DNA of 64,000 nucleotides from NCBI RefSeq assembly GCF_036322805.1, contig NZ_AP027272.1, positions 930,001 to 994,000 on the forward strand, given 5' to 3'. Under the pieces are notes generated by a model that was not told where the DNA came from, ran no database searches, and saw nothing but the letters and a program-made list of their open reading frames with translations. Every line of letters starts with the position of its first letter. Position 1 is the first letter of the stretch. Source of the stretch: Planctobacterium marinum. GTDB lineage: Bacteria > Pseudomonadota > Gammaproteobacteria > Enterobacterales > Alteromonadaceae. Below, in pieces: positions 35,354-44,108 of this stretch. The translations under genes were made by a program, and so were the position numbers.

Positions 35354-36847
35354 CTAATCCAGCTTAAAGCGACCTAGTACACCTTGCATATCGTGACACT
35401 TGTCTTCCAGCTCTCCGGATATTTCATCTACTTCGCTCATCGTTGTGGCAAGTGCATCCGCTGAATGACTGATAGACTCAATGCGTTTACTCAAGTCGTT
35501 ACTCACCGCAGATTGCTCCTCCGATGCCACGGCTATCTGGTGATTCATATCACTGACATTGACCACGGTTTCCTGAATACCATCCAGAATCTCGCTTATA
35601 CTGTCAGCTTCGGTGGCCGCTTGTCCCACAGCACTAGTACTGGAAGACATGGATTGATGGGCGTCTTCAGCAGAGCTTTGCAGGCCGGTGACGATATTTT
35701 CAATTTCTTCCGTAGAAGATTGAGTGCGCTGTGCCAGGGTTCTGACTTCATCGGCAACCACTGCAAAGCCGCGACCTTGTTCGCCTGCACGGGCTGCCTC
35801 AATGGCGGCGTTCAGGGCCAGCAGGTTAGTCTGTTCGGCGATGGATTTAATCACCGTGACCACAGAGCCGATTTTTTCACTGTTATCTCTGAGGCGATAA
35901 ACCTGGTCTGCTGTGCCTGAGATACTGCTTTCAAGACTCTTAATAATGCCGACACTGCTTACTACGCGACTGCGACCTTGCTCAACTTTTTCCTTGGCAA
36001 TATCGGTTTGCTCTACTGTGTGTTGTGAGTGTTCTGCTACTTTCGAGGCGGTAATAGACATTTCTTGCAGGGCTGTGGCTATCATTTGTACATCAGATAA
36101 CTGTGCATCTGTGGATTTATTGGCATCCACCATCATTGATTTGATGGTTTCTGAGCGGTTTTCAATCACGTTACCTGTTTGCAACACGTTTTTAATTAAC
36201 TCGGTGAGCTTTTCTAACAGTAAATGGAAGTTGCGCGCGAGACTGGCAAACTCGGTACTGCGGGCACCTTTGAGTTTGCGGGTTAAGTCACCATCACCCA
36301 TGGCGATTTCTTTGATCGAAAGTGTAACGTCTAGCAGCTGTGAAAGTACTAGTTTGCGGGTGGTAATTACTGCAGCTACCAGCATAACCACTACCAGAAT
36401 CAAGATATTTAACATGGCTGAGAAGGCATTGCTGGCTAATTTGCTTTGCATGGGCGCTTTGGTAAACACCACACTGATCTTACCTATTTCTTTACCGTCT
36501 CGACTGATGAGCCCGGTTTCATAGACTTCAACCGAATCATCCGTGAGTCGGGTCTTACCGGATTTGCCTAAATCCTTATCGCGGTGATCTGTGATGGTGA
36601 CACCAGAGACGATGTCGATGTCGGTCATGGCTTTGGCTATTTGTTCTACCTGGCCATAATCATAAGTAAATACCGGTTCGATTAATGCGACTCTGGCATA
36701 GCCCAGTTGTGCTTGCATTTGCTTTTCGAAATCACTTTCTGCCTGCCCTGATGAGACCACGTAGGCCACGGAGCCTGACAAAGTCGCTGCAATAAAGCCA
36801 CTGACAAACAACCAAAATACGAGTTGGTTACTAATCGATTTAAACAT
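35354..36847 (-). CDS. Methyl-accepting chemotaxis protein
   Basis: A 497-residue transducer. Membrane helix 1 (~9-30), a small periplasmic sensor domain (~31-140), membrane helix 2 ([15 protein letters not shown], ~148-163), a HAMP domain (~165-220) and the cytoplasmic signalling hairpin with tip [20 protein letters not shown] and [19 protein letters not shown]. It reports to CheA/CheW and the flagellar motor. The ligand is unknown; the small sensor domain and the solute-binding protein gene 227 bases upstream on the same strand hint that it may read a binding protein (inference). Confidence 0.95.
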   Translation of the reverse strand: MFKSISNQLVFWLFVSGFIAATLSGSVAYVVSSGQAESDFEKQMQAQLGYARVALIEPVFTYDYGQVEQIAKAMTDIDIVSGVTITDHRDKDLGKSGKTRLTDDSVEVYETGLISRDGKEIGKISVVFTKAPMQSKLASNAFSAMLNILILVVVMLVAAVITTRKLVLSQLLDVTLSIKEIAMGDGDLTRKLKGARSTEFASLARNFHLLLEKLTELIKNVLQTGNVIENRSETIKSMMVDANKSTDAQLSDVQMIATALQEMSITASKVAEHSQHTVEQTDIAKEKVEQGRSRVVSSVGIIKSLESSISGTADQVYRLRDNSEKIGSVVTVIKSIAEQTNLLALNAAIEAARAGEQGRGFAVVADEVRTLAQRTQSSTEEIENIVTGLQSSAEDAHQSMSSSTSAVGQAATEADSISEILDGIQETVVNVSDMNHQIAVASEEQSAVSNDLSKRIESISHSADALATTMSEVDEISGELEDKCHDMQGVLGRFKLD

Positions 36848-37074
36848 GGGCGTCTTATGCCTCTTTTATTTGTACGTTCCTGAATCAATCAGTCTCAAAA
36901 ATGGCTTTATCTAAGCTGATAAATTGGGGTCATTAAAGAAACTGAAACGTTTCTGTAACACTATAGTTACAATGTTCGGGCACAGCAAATCTTTGCTTAC
37001 CGCCATCCGCTGGCGATTTTGTTTATTGTTTTTATTATTTTTGTTAACAAAGAATATAAAATCATCATCCTAAA

Positions 37075-37965
37075 TCAAAGATTAAAATAATATTTTTTTT
37101 CTTTATCGTCTGGTTTGCGAAAAAATCCATTTTTTAATGATAATATTTTTCGCTCTGATAATTGCGCTCTATCCAGAATGTGTTGGTAGCTCTTCTGAAA
37201 CATGCGTTCATATTCACCCGAATCGATTAACTGATTGAATCCCTGGGCAATGTCTTGCGCTAATTGCTTGTCATCTCTATGTACAAAGTAGAAGTTGGCA
37301 TAGGGGTAGTGCAACGCGACGTTGGACTCGACGGCAATTCCCATGCTTTTGTAGCTTTCTAACTCACTCCAAACCTCCAGTACCGAGCGTGGGAACAAAT
37401 CGAATCGGCGCTTTTGCAACATCTTGAACAAGGCTTCGTAAGATGTCGTCGTATGGACTACAAAACCATTGTCGCTGAACAGGGCCACATCGGGCCAACC
37501 GCCGCCCAGCCCGACACTGAATAGCTTTAATTGCTCTATGGTATGAACGTCTCTTAATAGGTTTTTTTGGTCCTCATTCACTAACAACAAACGCCACCCC
37601 AATAATCCTTTTTGAATGGGAATGCGCACTGCGCGGTAATGTTTTTCTCGATGATCAGAAGTTCCGGTCCAGACAATATCCAGCTTTTTATCGTTCAATA
37701 ATAGTAGTGCTCTGTCTTGCTGTGCGGGAAACAGTGATTCTTGCAGCTGATATTTACGGGGCATTTTTGTCAGAATAGCCTGTAATAGATCAATGGCAAA
37801 GTCCTGGCGTTTATCGATACCCGCTTCCGGACGCGGATATATTAATTGTCGCTCTGTGCTGGATACTGAAAAAGACATCAGTAAGAAGCTACAAATCAAA
37901 CTGCTTAAAATAGGTTGTAGACCTTTCAAATTCACGACCAAGGAGCAAAAAACATTAACGAGCAA
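37075..37965 (-). CDS. Periplasmic solute-binding protein, SBP family 3-like
   Basis: Up to 296 residues from TTG 37965. A later GTG (MNLKGLQPILSSLICSFL) would give a cleaner signal peptide and is a good alternative start. Bilobal features: RQLIYPRPEAGIDKRQDFAI, LDIVWTGTSDHREKHYRAVR, VGLGGGWPDVALFSDNGF, PRSVLEVWSEL and a final FNQLIDSGEYERMFQKSYQH. No transporter genes lie near. The AT-rich, Lys-rich C-terminal tail (RKPDDKEKKYYFNL) is unusual. Its role may be sensory. Confidence 0.8.
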   Translation of the reverse strand: MLVNVFCSLVVNLKGLQPILSSLICSFLLMSFSVSSTERQLIYPRPEAGIDKRQDFAIDLLQAILTKMPRKYQLQESLFPAQQDRALLLLNDKKLDIVWTGTSDHREKHYRAVRIPIQKGLLGWRLLLVNEDQKNLLRDVHTIEQLKLFSVGLGGGWPDVALFSDNGFVVHTTTSYEALFKMLQKRRFDLFPRSVLEVWSELESYKSMGIAVESNVALHYPYANFYFVHRDDKQLAQDIAQGFNQLIDSGEYERMFQKSYQHILDRAQLSERKILSLKNGFFRKPDDKEKKYYFNL

Positions 37966-38010
37966 TTGTGCATGATAATAATCATAGTTGCTTAATCTCG
38001 TCTTTGCTTT

Positions 38011-38028
38011 CTGGTAAGGTCTTACCAG
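38011..38028. promoter_or_regulatory. Perfect inverted repeat in the divergent region before the MBL gene
   Basis: CTGGTAAG-GT-CTTACCAG, two eight-base arms separated by two bases, 34 bases before the ATG at 38063. The size and place fit a dimeric repressor operator. Confidence 0.5.
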
Positions 38029-38062
38029 TGATGGAATTTTTAACCCGGACCAGGTGCTTTAA

Positions 38063-38986
38063 ATGCGCAGTGTGTGGATAGCGTTAGTACTAATATTGCT
38101 TTCTGAATCAGTAAATGCGTCTAGCTGTGGAGCTGAAGTGCAATTACAGGTATTAGGAGCAGGAGGGCCGGAAATAACCGACAGTCGGGTATCTTCTGGT
38201 TATCAATTTTGGCTTGATGGACGCAGCCGGCTATTATTGGATACTGGCAGTGGCAGCAGCTTTAGTTTTGAACAAAGTCAAGCCGACTTCGCCGATGTAG
38301 ATGCCGTTTTACTTTCTCACTTACACACCGACCACAGTGCAGATTTACCCACCTACATTAAAGGCTCTTTCTTTACTCGCCGAAATCGGGATTTGCTCGT
38401 TATCGGTCCTGATAAAAATTCTCGTATGCCTGCAACCAGCGAATTCATCACCCGTCTATTTGGGCAAGAGGGCGCCTTTCCTTATCTTTCTGATTACTTG
38501 CAGAAAGGGCTGGAGAGTTATCAAATCCTCAGCGAGGATGTGCCAATGGAAAAAGGCGCTGCGCTATATGAAAAAGCATTTCCTTGGGGCAAGGTAACGG
38601 CCATTTCTGTTAATCACGGTCCTATTCCCGCTCTTGCCTGGCGTATCCAGATGGCTGGTTGTGTTGTGGTATACAGCGGAGATTTGAGTAATAAAACCGA
38701 TAAACTGGCCCAGTTTGCGCAGCAGGCTGATTTGCTGGTGATCCACATGGCCATACCGGAAAGTGCCGGTCAGATAGCGAAAAGTTTACATGTAACACCG
38801 ACAGAAATTGCACAGATTGCCGCAACGGCTAAACCGAGACAGCTGTTGATATCGCATTTGATGCGTCGCAGTGAGCCCGAGCTAAGTACAACCTTAAAAC
38901 AAATCCAAGAAAATTACGCTGGCAAGGTTGTTGTGGCACAAAGGTTATTAACTGTGCCTGTTAGCTCGCGTGGCGCTGCAAAATAA
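38063..38986 (+). CDS. Secreted metallo-beta-lactamase-fold hydrolase
   Basis: A 307-residue protein with a signal peptide ending near SVNASSCG. The MBL-fold metal motif LLSHLHTDHSADLP is at about residue 85-98, with further ligands in SVNHGPIPALAWRI, VVYSGDLSNKTD and the final ISHLMRR. The order resembles RNase Z/arylsulfatase-like secreted MBL proteins. Substrate unknown. Its last 26 bases overlap the end of the convergent TetR gene. Confidence 0.88.
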   Translation: MRSVWIALVLILLSESVNASSCGAEVQLQVLGAGGPEITDSRVSSGYQFWLDGRSRLLLDTGSGSSFSFEQSQADFADVDAVLLSHLHTDHSADLPTYIKGSFFTRRNRDLLVIGPDKNSRMPATSEFITRLFGQEGAFPYLSDYLQKGLESYQILSEDVPMEKGAALYEKAFPWGKVTAISVNHGPIPALAWRIQMAGCVVVYSGDLSNKTDKLAQFAQQADLLVIHMAIPESAGQIAKSLHVTPTEIAQIAATAKPRQLLISHLMRRSEPELSTTLKQIQENYAGKVVVAQRLLTVPVSSRGAAK

Positions 38987-39596
38987 GTAAATAATCCTCA
39001 ACCACTAGATGGACAAAATCCCGTTGCTGCTGTTCATCCAATTCACCGGGAAGGCCCATTAAACTCAGCATGTGGTGCTCCCCCTTGAGCATATTGAAAA
39101 ACGCCATGATCAGATGTTTTAAGTGTTGCTGGGGAATGTGTATTTCCTGTTGTTGTAACAGGTAGTCTTTGAGTATCTGCATGGCTTGTTTAGGGCCTGC
39201 TTCATAAAATAATTCAGCAACATGTACGTTGGTGCTTACTTCGCCCATAACCACTCTGTACATTGCGATTACATCTTTGTCATGCAGCAATCTGACAAAT
39301 TGTTCAGCAATTAAAAGCAATACAGCTTTCAGGTTTTTGGGACACTCCAGAATATGCTCTTCGTCCATCTGATATTGGCGACACTTTAATGAAATTACCG
39401 CAGTGAATAGGGCGTCTTTGTTCTTAAAATGGGAATAGACGGTTTGCTTGGAAACACCGGCTTCTTTTGCAACGTTGTCCATCGAGGTGGCATTAAATCC
39501 CTGGCGTAAAAACAGGCAACTTGCAGCCTTTAGAATTTGCTGCTGTTTCTCAGTACTTTTCGGGCGCCCCGCCTGTGATCTTTTCTCATTTGTCAT
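38961..39596 (-). CDS. TetR/AcrR family transcriptional regulator
   Basis: A 211-residue regulator with an N-terminal helix-turn-helix (about 28-75: MDNVAKEAGVSKQTVYSHFK, then NKDALFTAVI) and a C-terminal ligand domain of the TetR_C type (EVSTNVHVAELFYEAGPKQA). It is divergent from an RND efflux pair, and two related 15-base operator-like sites lie in the 119-base gap, so it most likely represses the pump and itself. Confidence 0.94.
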   Translation of the reverse strand: MTNEKRSQAGRPKSTEKQQQILKAASCLFLRQGFNATSMDNVAKEAGVSKQTVYSHFKNKDALFTAVISLKCRQYQMDEEHILECPKNLKAVLLLIAEQFVRLLHDKDVIAMYRVVMGEVSTNVHVAELFYEAGPKQAMQILKDYLLQQQEIHIPQQHLKHLIMAFFNMLKGEHHMLSLMGLPGELDEQQQRDFVHLVVEDYLLILQRHAS

Positions 39597-39625
39597 GCGT
39601 TATACCACTTTGCATTAATTATCAA

Positions 39626-39677
39626 ACTAAACAGTCTAGTATTTTTATTTGAAATATCATACTGTACAGTCTAGTAT
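39626..39677 (+). promoter_or_regulatory. Pump promoter with two TetR operator-like repeats
   Basis: ACTAAACAGTCTAGT (39626-39640, near-perfect palindrome) and ACTGTACAGTCTAGT (39661-39675) share CAGTCTAGT and are 35 bases apart. The second overlaps the -10 of a good sigma-70 promoter, TTGAAA (39649-39654), a 17-base spacer and TAGTAT (39672-39677). Confidence 0.65.
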
Positions 39678-39715
39678 TATTTTCGGTTAGTGGCAATTAC
39701 TGGTTTGGAGTTCAC

Positions 39716-40903
39716 ATGTCATCTTCTCAATTGCGTTCATGGGTTGCACAACGTCCCGGTGTCGTGGTGATGTTATTTTTTGTTGTACCCGCGCTATTTT
39801 TGTTTTTATTAATGAGTGCCGCTGGCGCAGGTCAGGTGCCGCAAGCGCCAGCTGAACCTTTCCCCAATAAAGTGGATGTTATCAAGGTGGAACGGCAAAA
39901 CGCCTATAGCCGATCTGTTAAAGTGGTAGGTAGAGTTGAAGCCAGTAAGCAAGCCAGTCTGGGCTTTGAGCGAAGTGGTACTTTGCTGACGGCGCTGGTT
40001 GATGAAGGAGATAAAGTCAACGAAGGGCAACTACTTGCTGAATTGGATACGCAGCGACTCATTGCCCAATTACAAGAAATTGAAGCCGGGATTGCCAGAG
40101 CGAAAGCGGATGCGCGCTTAGCCAAGCTCTCTGAGAATCGCGTTGCCTCGCTAGTTAAACAAAAACTTGAGTCTTCTCAGCGCCTGGATGAAACACGCGA
40201 AGCTACTCTTGCTGCACAAGCATTGGTGCGAGAGATGGAAGCGCGCAAAGCCAGTGTTTTGGTGGAGTTTGCCAAATCTAAAATAATTTCGCCTTTTACC
40301 GGCACAATTTTAACGCGACCTGTTGACCCGGGCTCTGTCGTTGGCCAAGGAATGACCGTTTTTACCCTGCAACAAGACTCAGGTACCGAAGTACGCATGG
40401 CGATGGCGGCTGACAAAGCGTTTCAGCTGGTAAAAGGACGCTCCTATCAGGTATTTAGCGGACCTGAATCTTTCAATGCCAGACTCAAGTCTATCGCCAA
40501 TGCCAGAACCATCAGTACCCGTACAGTTGACGCGATTTTTGAAATTGAAGACGGAAGTAACGATAAAGCGGCGATTTTACCGGGCGACTTGTTAACCTTG
40601 TTATTGCCAACCGAGACGCAATTGGTAGGCTACTGGGTGCCCAAATCCGCGCTTACCAATGGTATACGCGGTATGTGGAATCTGTTTACAGTATCAGATG
40701 CTAGTGGCGCTCAAACCATAAAAACGCGCGCCGTCACAGTGTTATTCTCAGATGAGAGTAAGGCTTATGTAAGTGGCGCGTTAAATGCGCAGGACTATGT
40801 TATTTTGCGCGGTGGACAGCGTCTTGTTCCCGAGCAAATGGTTTACGCCACGCAAGTGCCGTTTCCTGACTCAGCCAAGCCTCTGGCCGTGGCCGGTTTG
40901 TAG
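39716..40903 (+). CDS. RND efflux periplasmic adaptor (membrane fusion protein)
   Basis: A 395-residue adaptor with an N-terminal membrane anchor (~18-38), a split lipoyl domain (GRVEASKQASLGFERSGTLL ... SPFTGTILTRPVDPGSVV), a helical hairpin between (~110-180) and beta-barrel/proximal domains to the end. It connects the inner-membrane pump to a TolC-type outer channel. It is first of the pump operon, 16 bases before the permease gene, under the TetR-type operators. Confidence 0.93.
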   Translation: MSSSQLRSWVAQRPGVVVMLFFVVPALFLFLLMSAAGAGQVPQAPAEPFPNKVDVIKVERQNAYSRSVKVVGRVEASKQASLGFERSGTLLTALVDEGDKVNEGQLLAELDTQRLIAQLQEIEAGIARAKADARLAKLSENRVASLVKQKLESSQRLDETREATLAAQALVREMEARKASVLVEFAKSKIISPFTGTILTRPVDPGSVVGQGMTVFTLQQDSGTEVRMAMAADKAFQLVKGRSYQVFSGPESFNARLKSIANARTISTRTVDAIFEIEDGSNDKAAILPGDLLTLLLPTETQLVGYWVPKSALTNGIRGMWNLFTVSDASGAQTIKTRAVTVLFSDESKAYVSGALNAQDYVILRGGQRLVPEQMVYATQVPFPDSAKPLAVAGL

Positions 40904-40919
40904 TTTTCGGGAGTAAAAG

Positions 40920-43900
40920 ATGTCAGCACATAATTCTTCCGTCCGAAAAATGCCTTGGTACAGTTTGTTTTTCCGCAATGGTCACCTGTTGCTGTTGAGT
41001 ATTGTCATTGTCATGGTGGCGGGGTTGTCAGCTTTGGTGAATTTGCCACGGCTAGAAGACCCTCGTATTGATTTGAGAAATGTGATTGCGCTTACTCCTT
41101 TTCCGGGTGCGTCAGCGGAACGCGTTGAGGCCTTGGTGAGTGACGTTATAGAAGATGAGTTACGCCAGCTTGATGAAATCAAAGAGCTGAAGTCTACCTC
41201 TCGAGCGGGTATATCCGTGGTGAGTATCGAACTGCAGGCGTGGGTCGACAATAGTACTAATGAGCAGATTTTCTCAGAGATACGAGATCGCTTATCGGAA
41301 GCTGCCAAAAAGTTTCCACAAGGAGCAGGTGAGCCTAATTTAGATACACAGCGGGGAGCCACATCTTTTACTTTGAAAGTGGCGTTATCCCCTGTTGCGG
41401 ATGTGCAAACCGAGCAAGGGTTTAAAGACCTAAGTATTACTACACGGTTATCGGAAGAGTTGTCGGACCGTTTGCGCAATGTGCCCGGAACGGAAATCGT
41501 GCGTATTTATGGTGATCCAGAAGAGGAAATTCTGGTGAGTATTGATGCGGTGCAACTGGCGAACGCTGGCTTAACCGTAGCACAGGCCGCTGCGCTGATT
41601 GCCGCCAACGACCCTAAAGCTCCGGCAGGCGTAGTACGGAATCAAAACAATAATTTGCGAGTACAGGTAGCCAGTGAACTGGACACCCTGGAGTCGGTGC
41701 GCGACATCCCACTGCGCAGCGATGCGGTTAACGGCTATTTACGGGTGGGGGATATCGCGCAAGTTGAGCGCAGTTGGCAGCAGCCCCAGCAAGACATTGC
41801 TTTATTGGATGGAGAACAAGTCATCCTTGTGGCAGCCCGCATGCAAACCACTGTGCGTGTCGATAAGTGGATGGCCAATGCTAAGGAAGTAGTCGCTGAG
41901 TTTGATAAAGAATTCGCTGGCACGGTACACACCGAGATTATCTTTGATCAAAACATCTACACGGAGCAGCGTCTTGCCGATTTGACTCAGAATTTGTTAC
42001 TGGGTAGCGTCGTGGTGATGTTGGTGGTGCTGCTTTTCATGGGGGCCAGAGCCGCCTGGATTGTGGGGCTGTCCTTGCCACTTTCGGCAGCGTTTGCGAT
42101 TTTTTCTCTGTCCTTTTATGGACAGCAAATTCACCAGATGTCTATTTTCGGTATTATTGTGGCCATTGGCCTGTTGATTGATAACGCCATCGTGATCACC
42201 GACGAAATACGGGCCAATTTGCAAAACAAAGCCATGTCTCGTCTCGATGCTTTGGTTACCAGTTTACGCCATCTGTTCGTCCCCTTATTGGCCTCGACCT
42301 TAACCACTATTCTCGGATTTATGCCGATATTCCTGCTACCGGGTAACATTGGTGATTTTGTCAGTCCCATCGCCATAAGTGTCGTGATGGCCTTGATTGG
42401 CTCACTGTTTATTTCACTGACCATCATCGCGGCTCTGGCGGCGCGATTTCTACCGCGCAAACCCGGTGGCAGTGAGGCTTCCTGGTACCAGGCTGGGGTA
42501 CAAATGCCTTTGATAACACAGCTGTTTAAGTCGCGTTTGCAATCTGCGATTGAAAATCCTTTGAAAGTACTATGGTTACCTATCGGGCTACCCATTTTAG
42601 GTTTTGTGCTGGCGGGGCAGCTGGGCAATGTGTTTTTCCCCAGTGCAGACAGAGATCAATTTGAGATGTACATCTGGATGCCGGCAGGTACCAGTATCGA
42701 ACGCACTTATGACGTAACCCGTGAGATAGATGTACAAGTACGCGAACATGACTTGGTACAACAAGTGACCTGGTTAGTAGGTGGCTCAGTACCTTCGGTG
42801 TATTACAACCAGGTGATGACCAGAGACAATACACCCTATTTTGCTCAGGCTGTGGTGTCTGCTGTCAGTGTTGATGGTGCTGCGACACTGATTTCAGAGT
42901 TGCAATTTGAATTGAGTGAACAGTTTCCGCAAGCTCAAATCGTAGTGCGTCCTTTTGGACAAGGCCCACCGATTTCAGCTCCGATTGGCGTGGATATTTT
43001 TGGCCCTGACCTTGAAGTATTGCAGCAGCTGGGTGAGCAGGTGCGCTTGGCGATGTCAGAGATACCGGGTATTACGCAAAGTATTGCTTCAATTGAAACC
43101 GGAGAGCCGGAGTTAATATTAAGCACCAGCTACAACGAGTCCCTATTGGCCGGGTTGAGTTACAACGATATCGCAGCACAATTGCAATCCGCGTTAGATG
43201 GTGCAACCGGTGGCTCTATTCTGGAAGGCACGGAAGAAATTCCGGTCCGGGTGCGTTTGAGTAATCAAGAGCGCAAGGATACCAGCGAGTTGGCCAGCTT
43301 ACCTATCTTAAACAGTCAATTGTCGCAGCAGCAAACATGGGTGCCATTGTCAGCATTGGGGGAATTTGAGTTAAAGCCCACCATGTCTGGGATCAGTCGA
43401 AACGATGGGGTCAGAGTCAACCACATTGAAGCGTTTTTGTTGCCCAATGCCACAGCCATTGATGTTTCCAACCGGTTATTGGAATTGATCAATGACGGGC
43501 GCATACAGTTGCCTCAGGGCTATAGCATCAAAATGAAAGGTGATGCCGATAAACAGCAAGAGGCGTTAGGCCAGTTAGCCACTTATGCACCGGTTTTACT
43601 GGTACTTATGCTGGCAACTCTGATCCTGTCTTTTAATAGCTTTAGACTGGCGGGGGTTATAGGTGCCGTTGCTATGTTGTCGGTGGGATTGGGCATGTTG
43701 AGCCTTTGGATTTCTGGTTTGCCCGTGGGCTTTAATCCGATTTTGGGCAGTGCGGGTTTGATTGGTGTGGCTATTAATGGCTCCATTGTGGTGATTGCCG
43801 CAATTAATGCTGATGAGCGAGCCGTAATGGGAGACAGTGCAGCCATTGTTGAAGCAACTATGAGTTGTAGCCGTCATATTCTGTCTACTACCGTCACCAC

Positions 43901-44108
43901 AGTGGGCGGTTTTATCCCACTACTGCTGTTTAGTGAAGGCACGTTCTGGCCACCGCTTGCGGTAGTGCTCGCCGGAGGCGTCGGCTTTTCAGTGATACTG
44001 TCTCTGATTTTCACTCCCGTTGTGGTGAGTGTCATCAATCGCCGTAAAGCAAGGAAAATCAATGCCGGAAAATCTCAATCAGGAGAATCGCTAGCCTTTA
44101 GTCGATAA
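40920..44108 (+). CDS. RND efflux inner-membrane permease
   Basis: A 1,062-residue HAE1-like permease with twelve membrane helices in two repeats and two large periplasmic loops. The proton-relay region of helix 4 is seen in GLLIDNAIVITDEI; the N-terminal YSLFFRNGHLLLLSIVIVM and the second-half NPILGSAGLIGVAINGSIVV are typical. Together with the adaptor it probably exports a toxic compound sensed by the TetR regulator. No outer-membrane factor is encoded here, so TolC elsewhere is presumed. The 3' end overlaps the convergent peptidase gene by 34 bases. Confidence 0.95.
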   Translation: MSAHNSSVRKMPWYSLFFRNGHLLLLSIVIVMVAGLSALVNLPRLEDPRIDLRNVIALTPFPGASAERVEALVSDVIEDELRQLDEIKELKSTSRAGISVVSIELQAWVDNSTNEQIFSEIRDRLSEAAKKFPQGAGEPNLDTQRGATSFTLKVALSPVADVQTEQGFKDLSITTRLSEELSDRLRNVPGTEIVRIYGDPEEEILVSIDAVQLANAGLTVAQAAALIAANDPKAPAGVVRNQNNNLRVQVASELDTLESVRDIPLRSDAVNGYLRVGDIAQVERSWQQPQQDIALLDGEQVILVAARMQTTVRVDKWMANAKEVVAEFDKEFAGTVHTEIIFDQNIYTEQRLADLTQNLLLGSVVVMLVVLLFMGARAAWIVGLSLPLSAAFAIFSLSFYGQQIHQMSIFGIIVAIGLLIDNAIVITDEIRANLQNKAMSRLDALVTSLRHLFVPLLASTLTTILGFMPIFLLPGNIGDFVSPIAISVVMALIGSLFISLTIIAALAARFLPRKPGGSEASWYQAGVQMPLITQLFKSRLQSAIENPLKVLWLPIGLPILGFVLAGQLGNVFFPSADRDQFEMYIWMPAGTSIERTYDVTREIDVQVREHDLVQQVTWLVGGSVPSVYYNQVMTRDNTPYFAQAVVSAVSVDGAATLISELQFELSEQFPQAQIVVRPFGQGPPISAPIGVDIFGPDLEVLQQLGEQVRLAMSEIPGITQSIASIETGEPELILSTSYNESLLAGLSYNDIAAQLQSALDGATGGSILEGTEEIPVRVRLSNQERKDTSELASLPILNSQLSQQQTWVPLSALGEFELKPTMSGISRNDGVRVNHIEAFLLPNATAIDVSNRLLELINDGRIQLPQGYSIKMKGDADKQQEALGQLATYAPVLLVLMLATLILSFNSFRLAGVIGAVAMLSVGLGMLSLWISGLPVGFNPILGSAGLIGVAINGSIVVIAAINADERAVMGDSAAIVEATMSCSRHILSTTVTTVGGFIPLLLFSEGTFWPPLAVVLAGGVGFSVILSLIFTPVVVSVINRRKARKINAGKSQSGESLAFSR

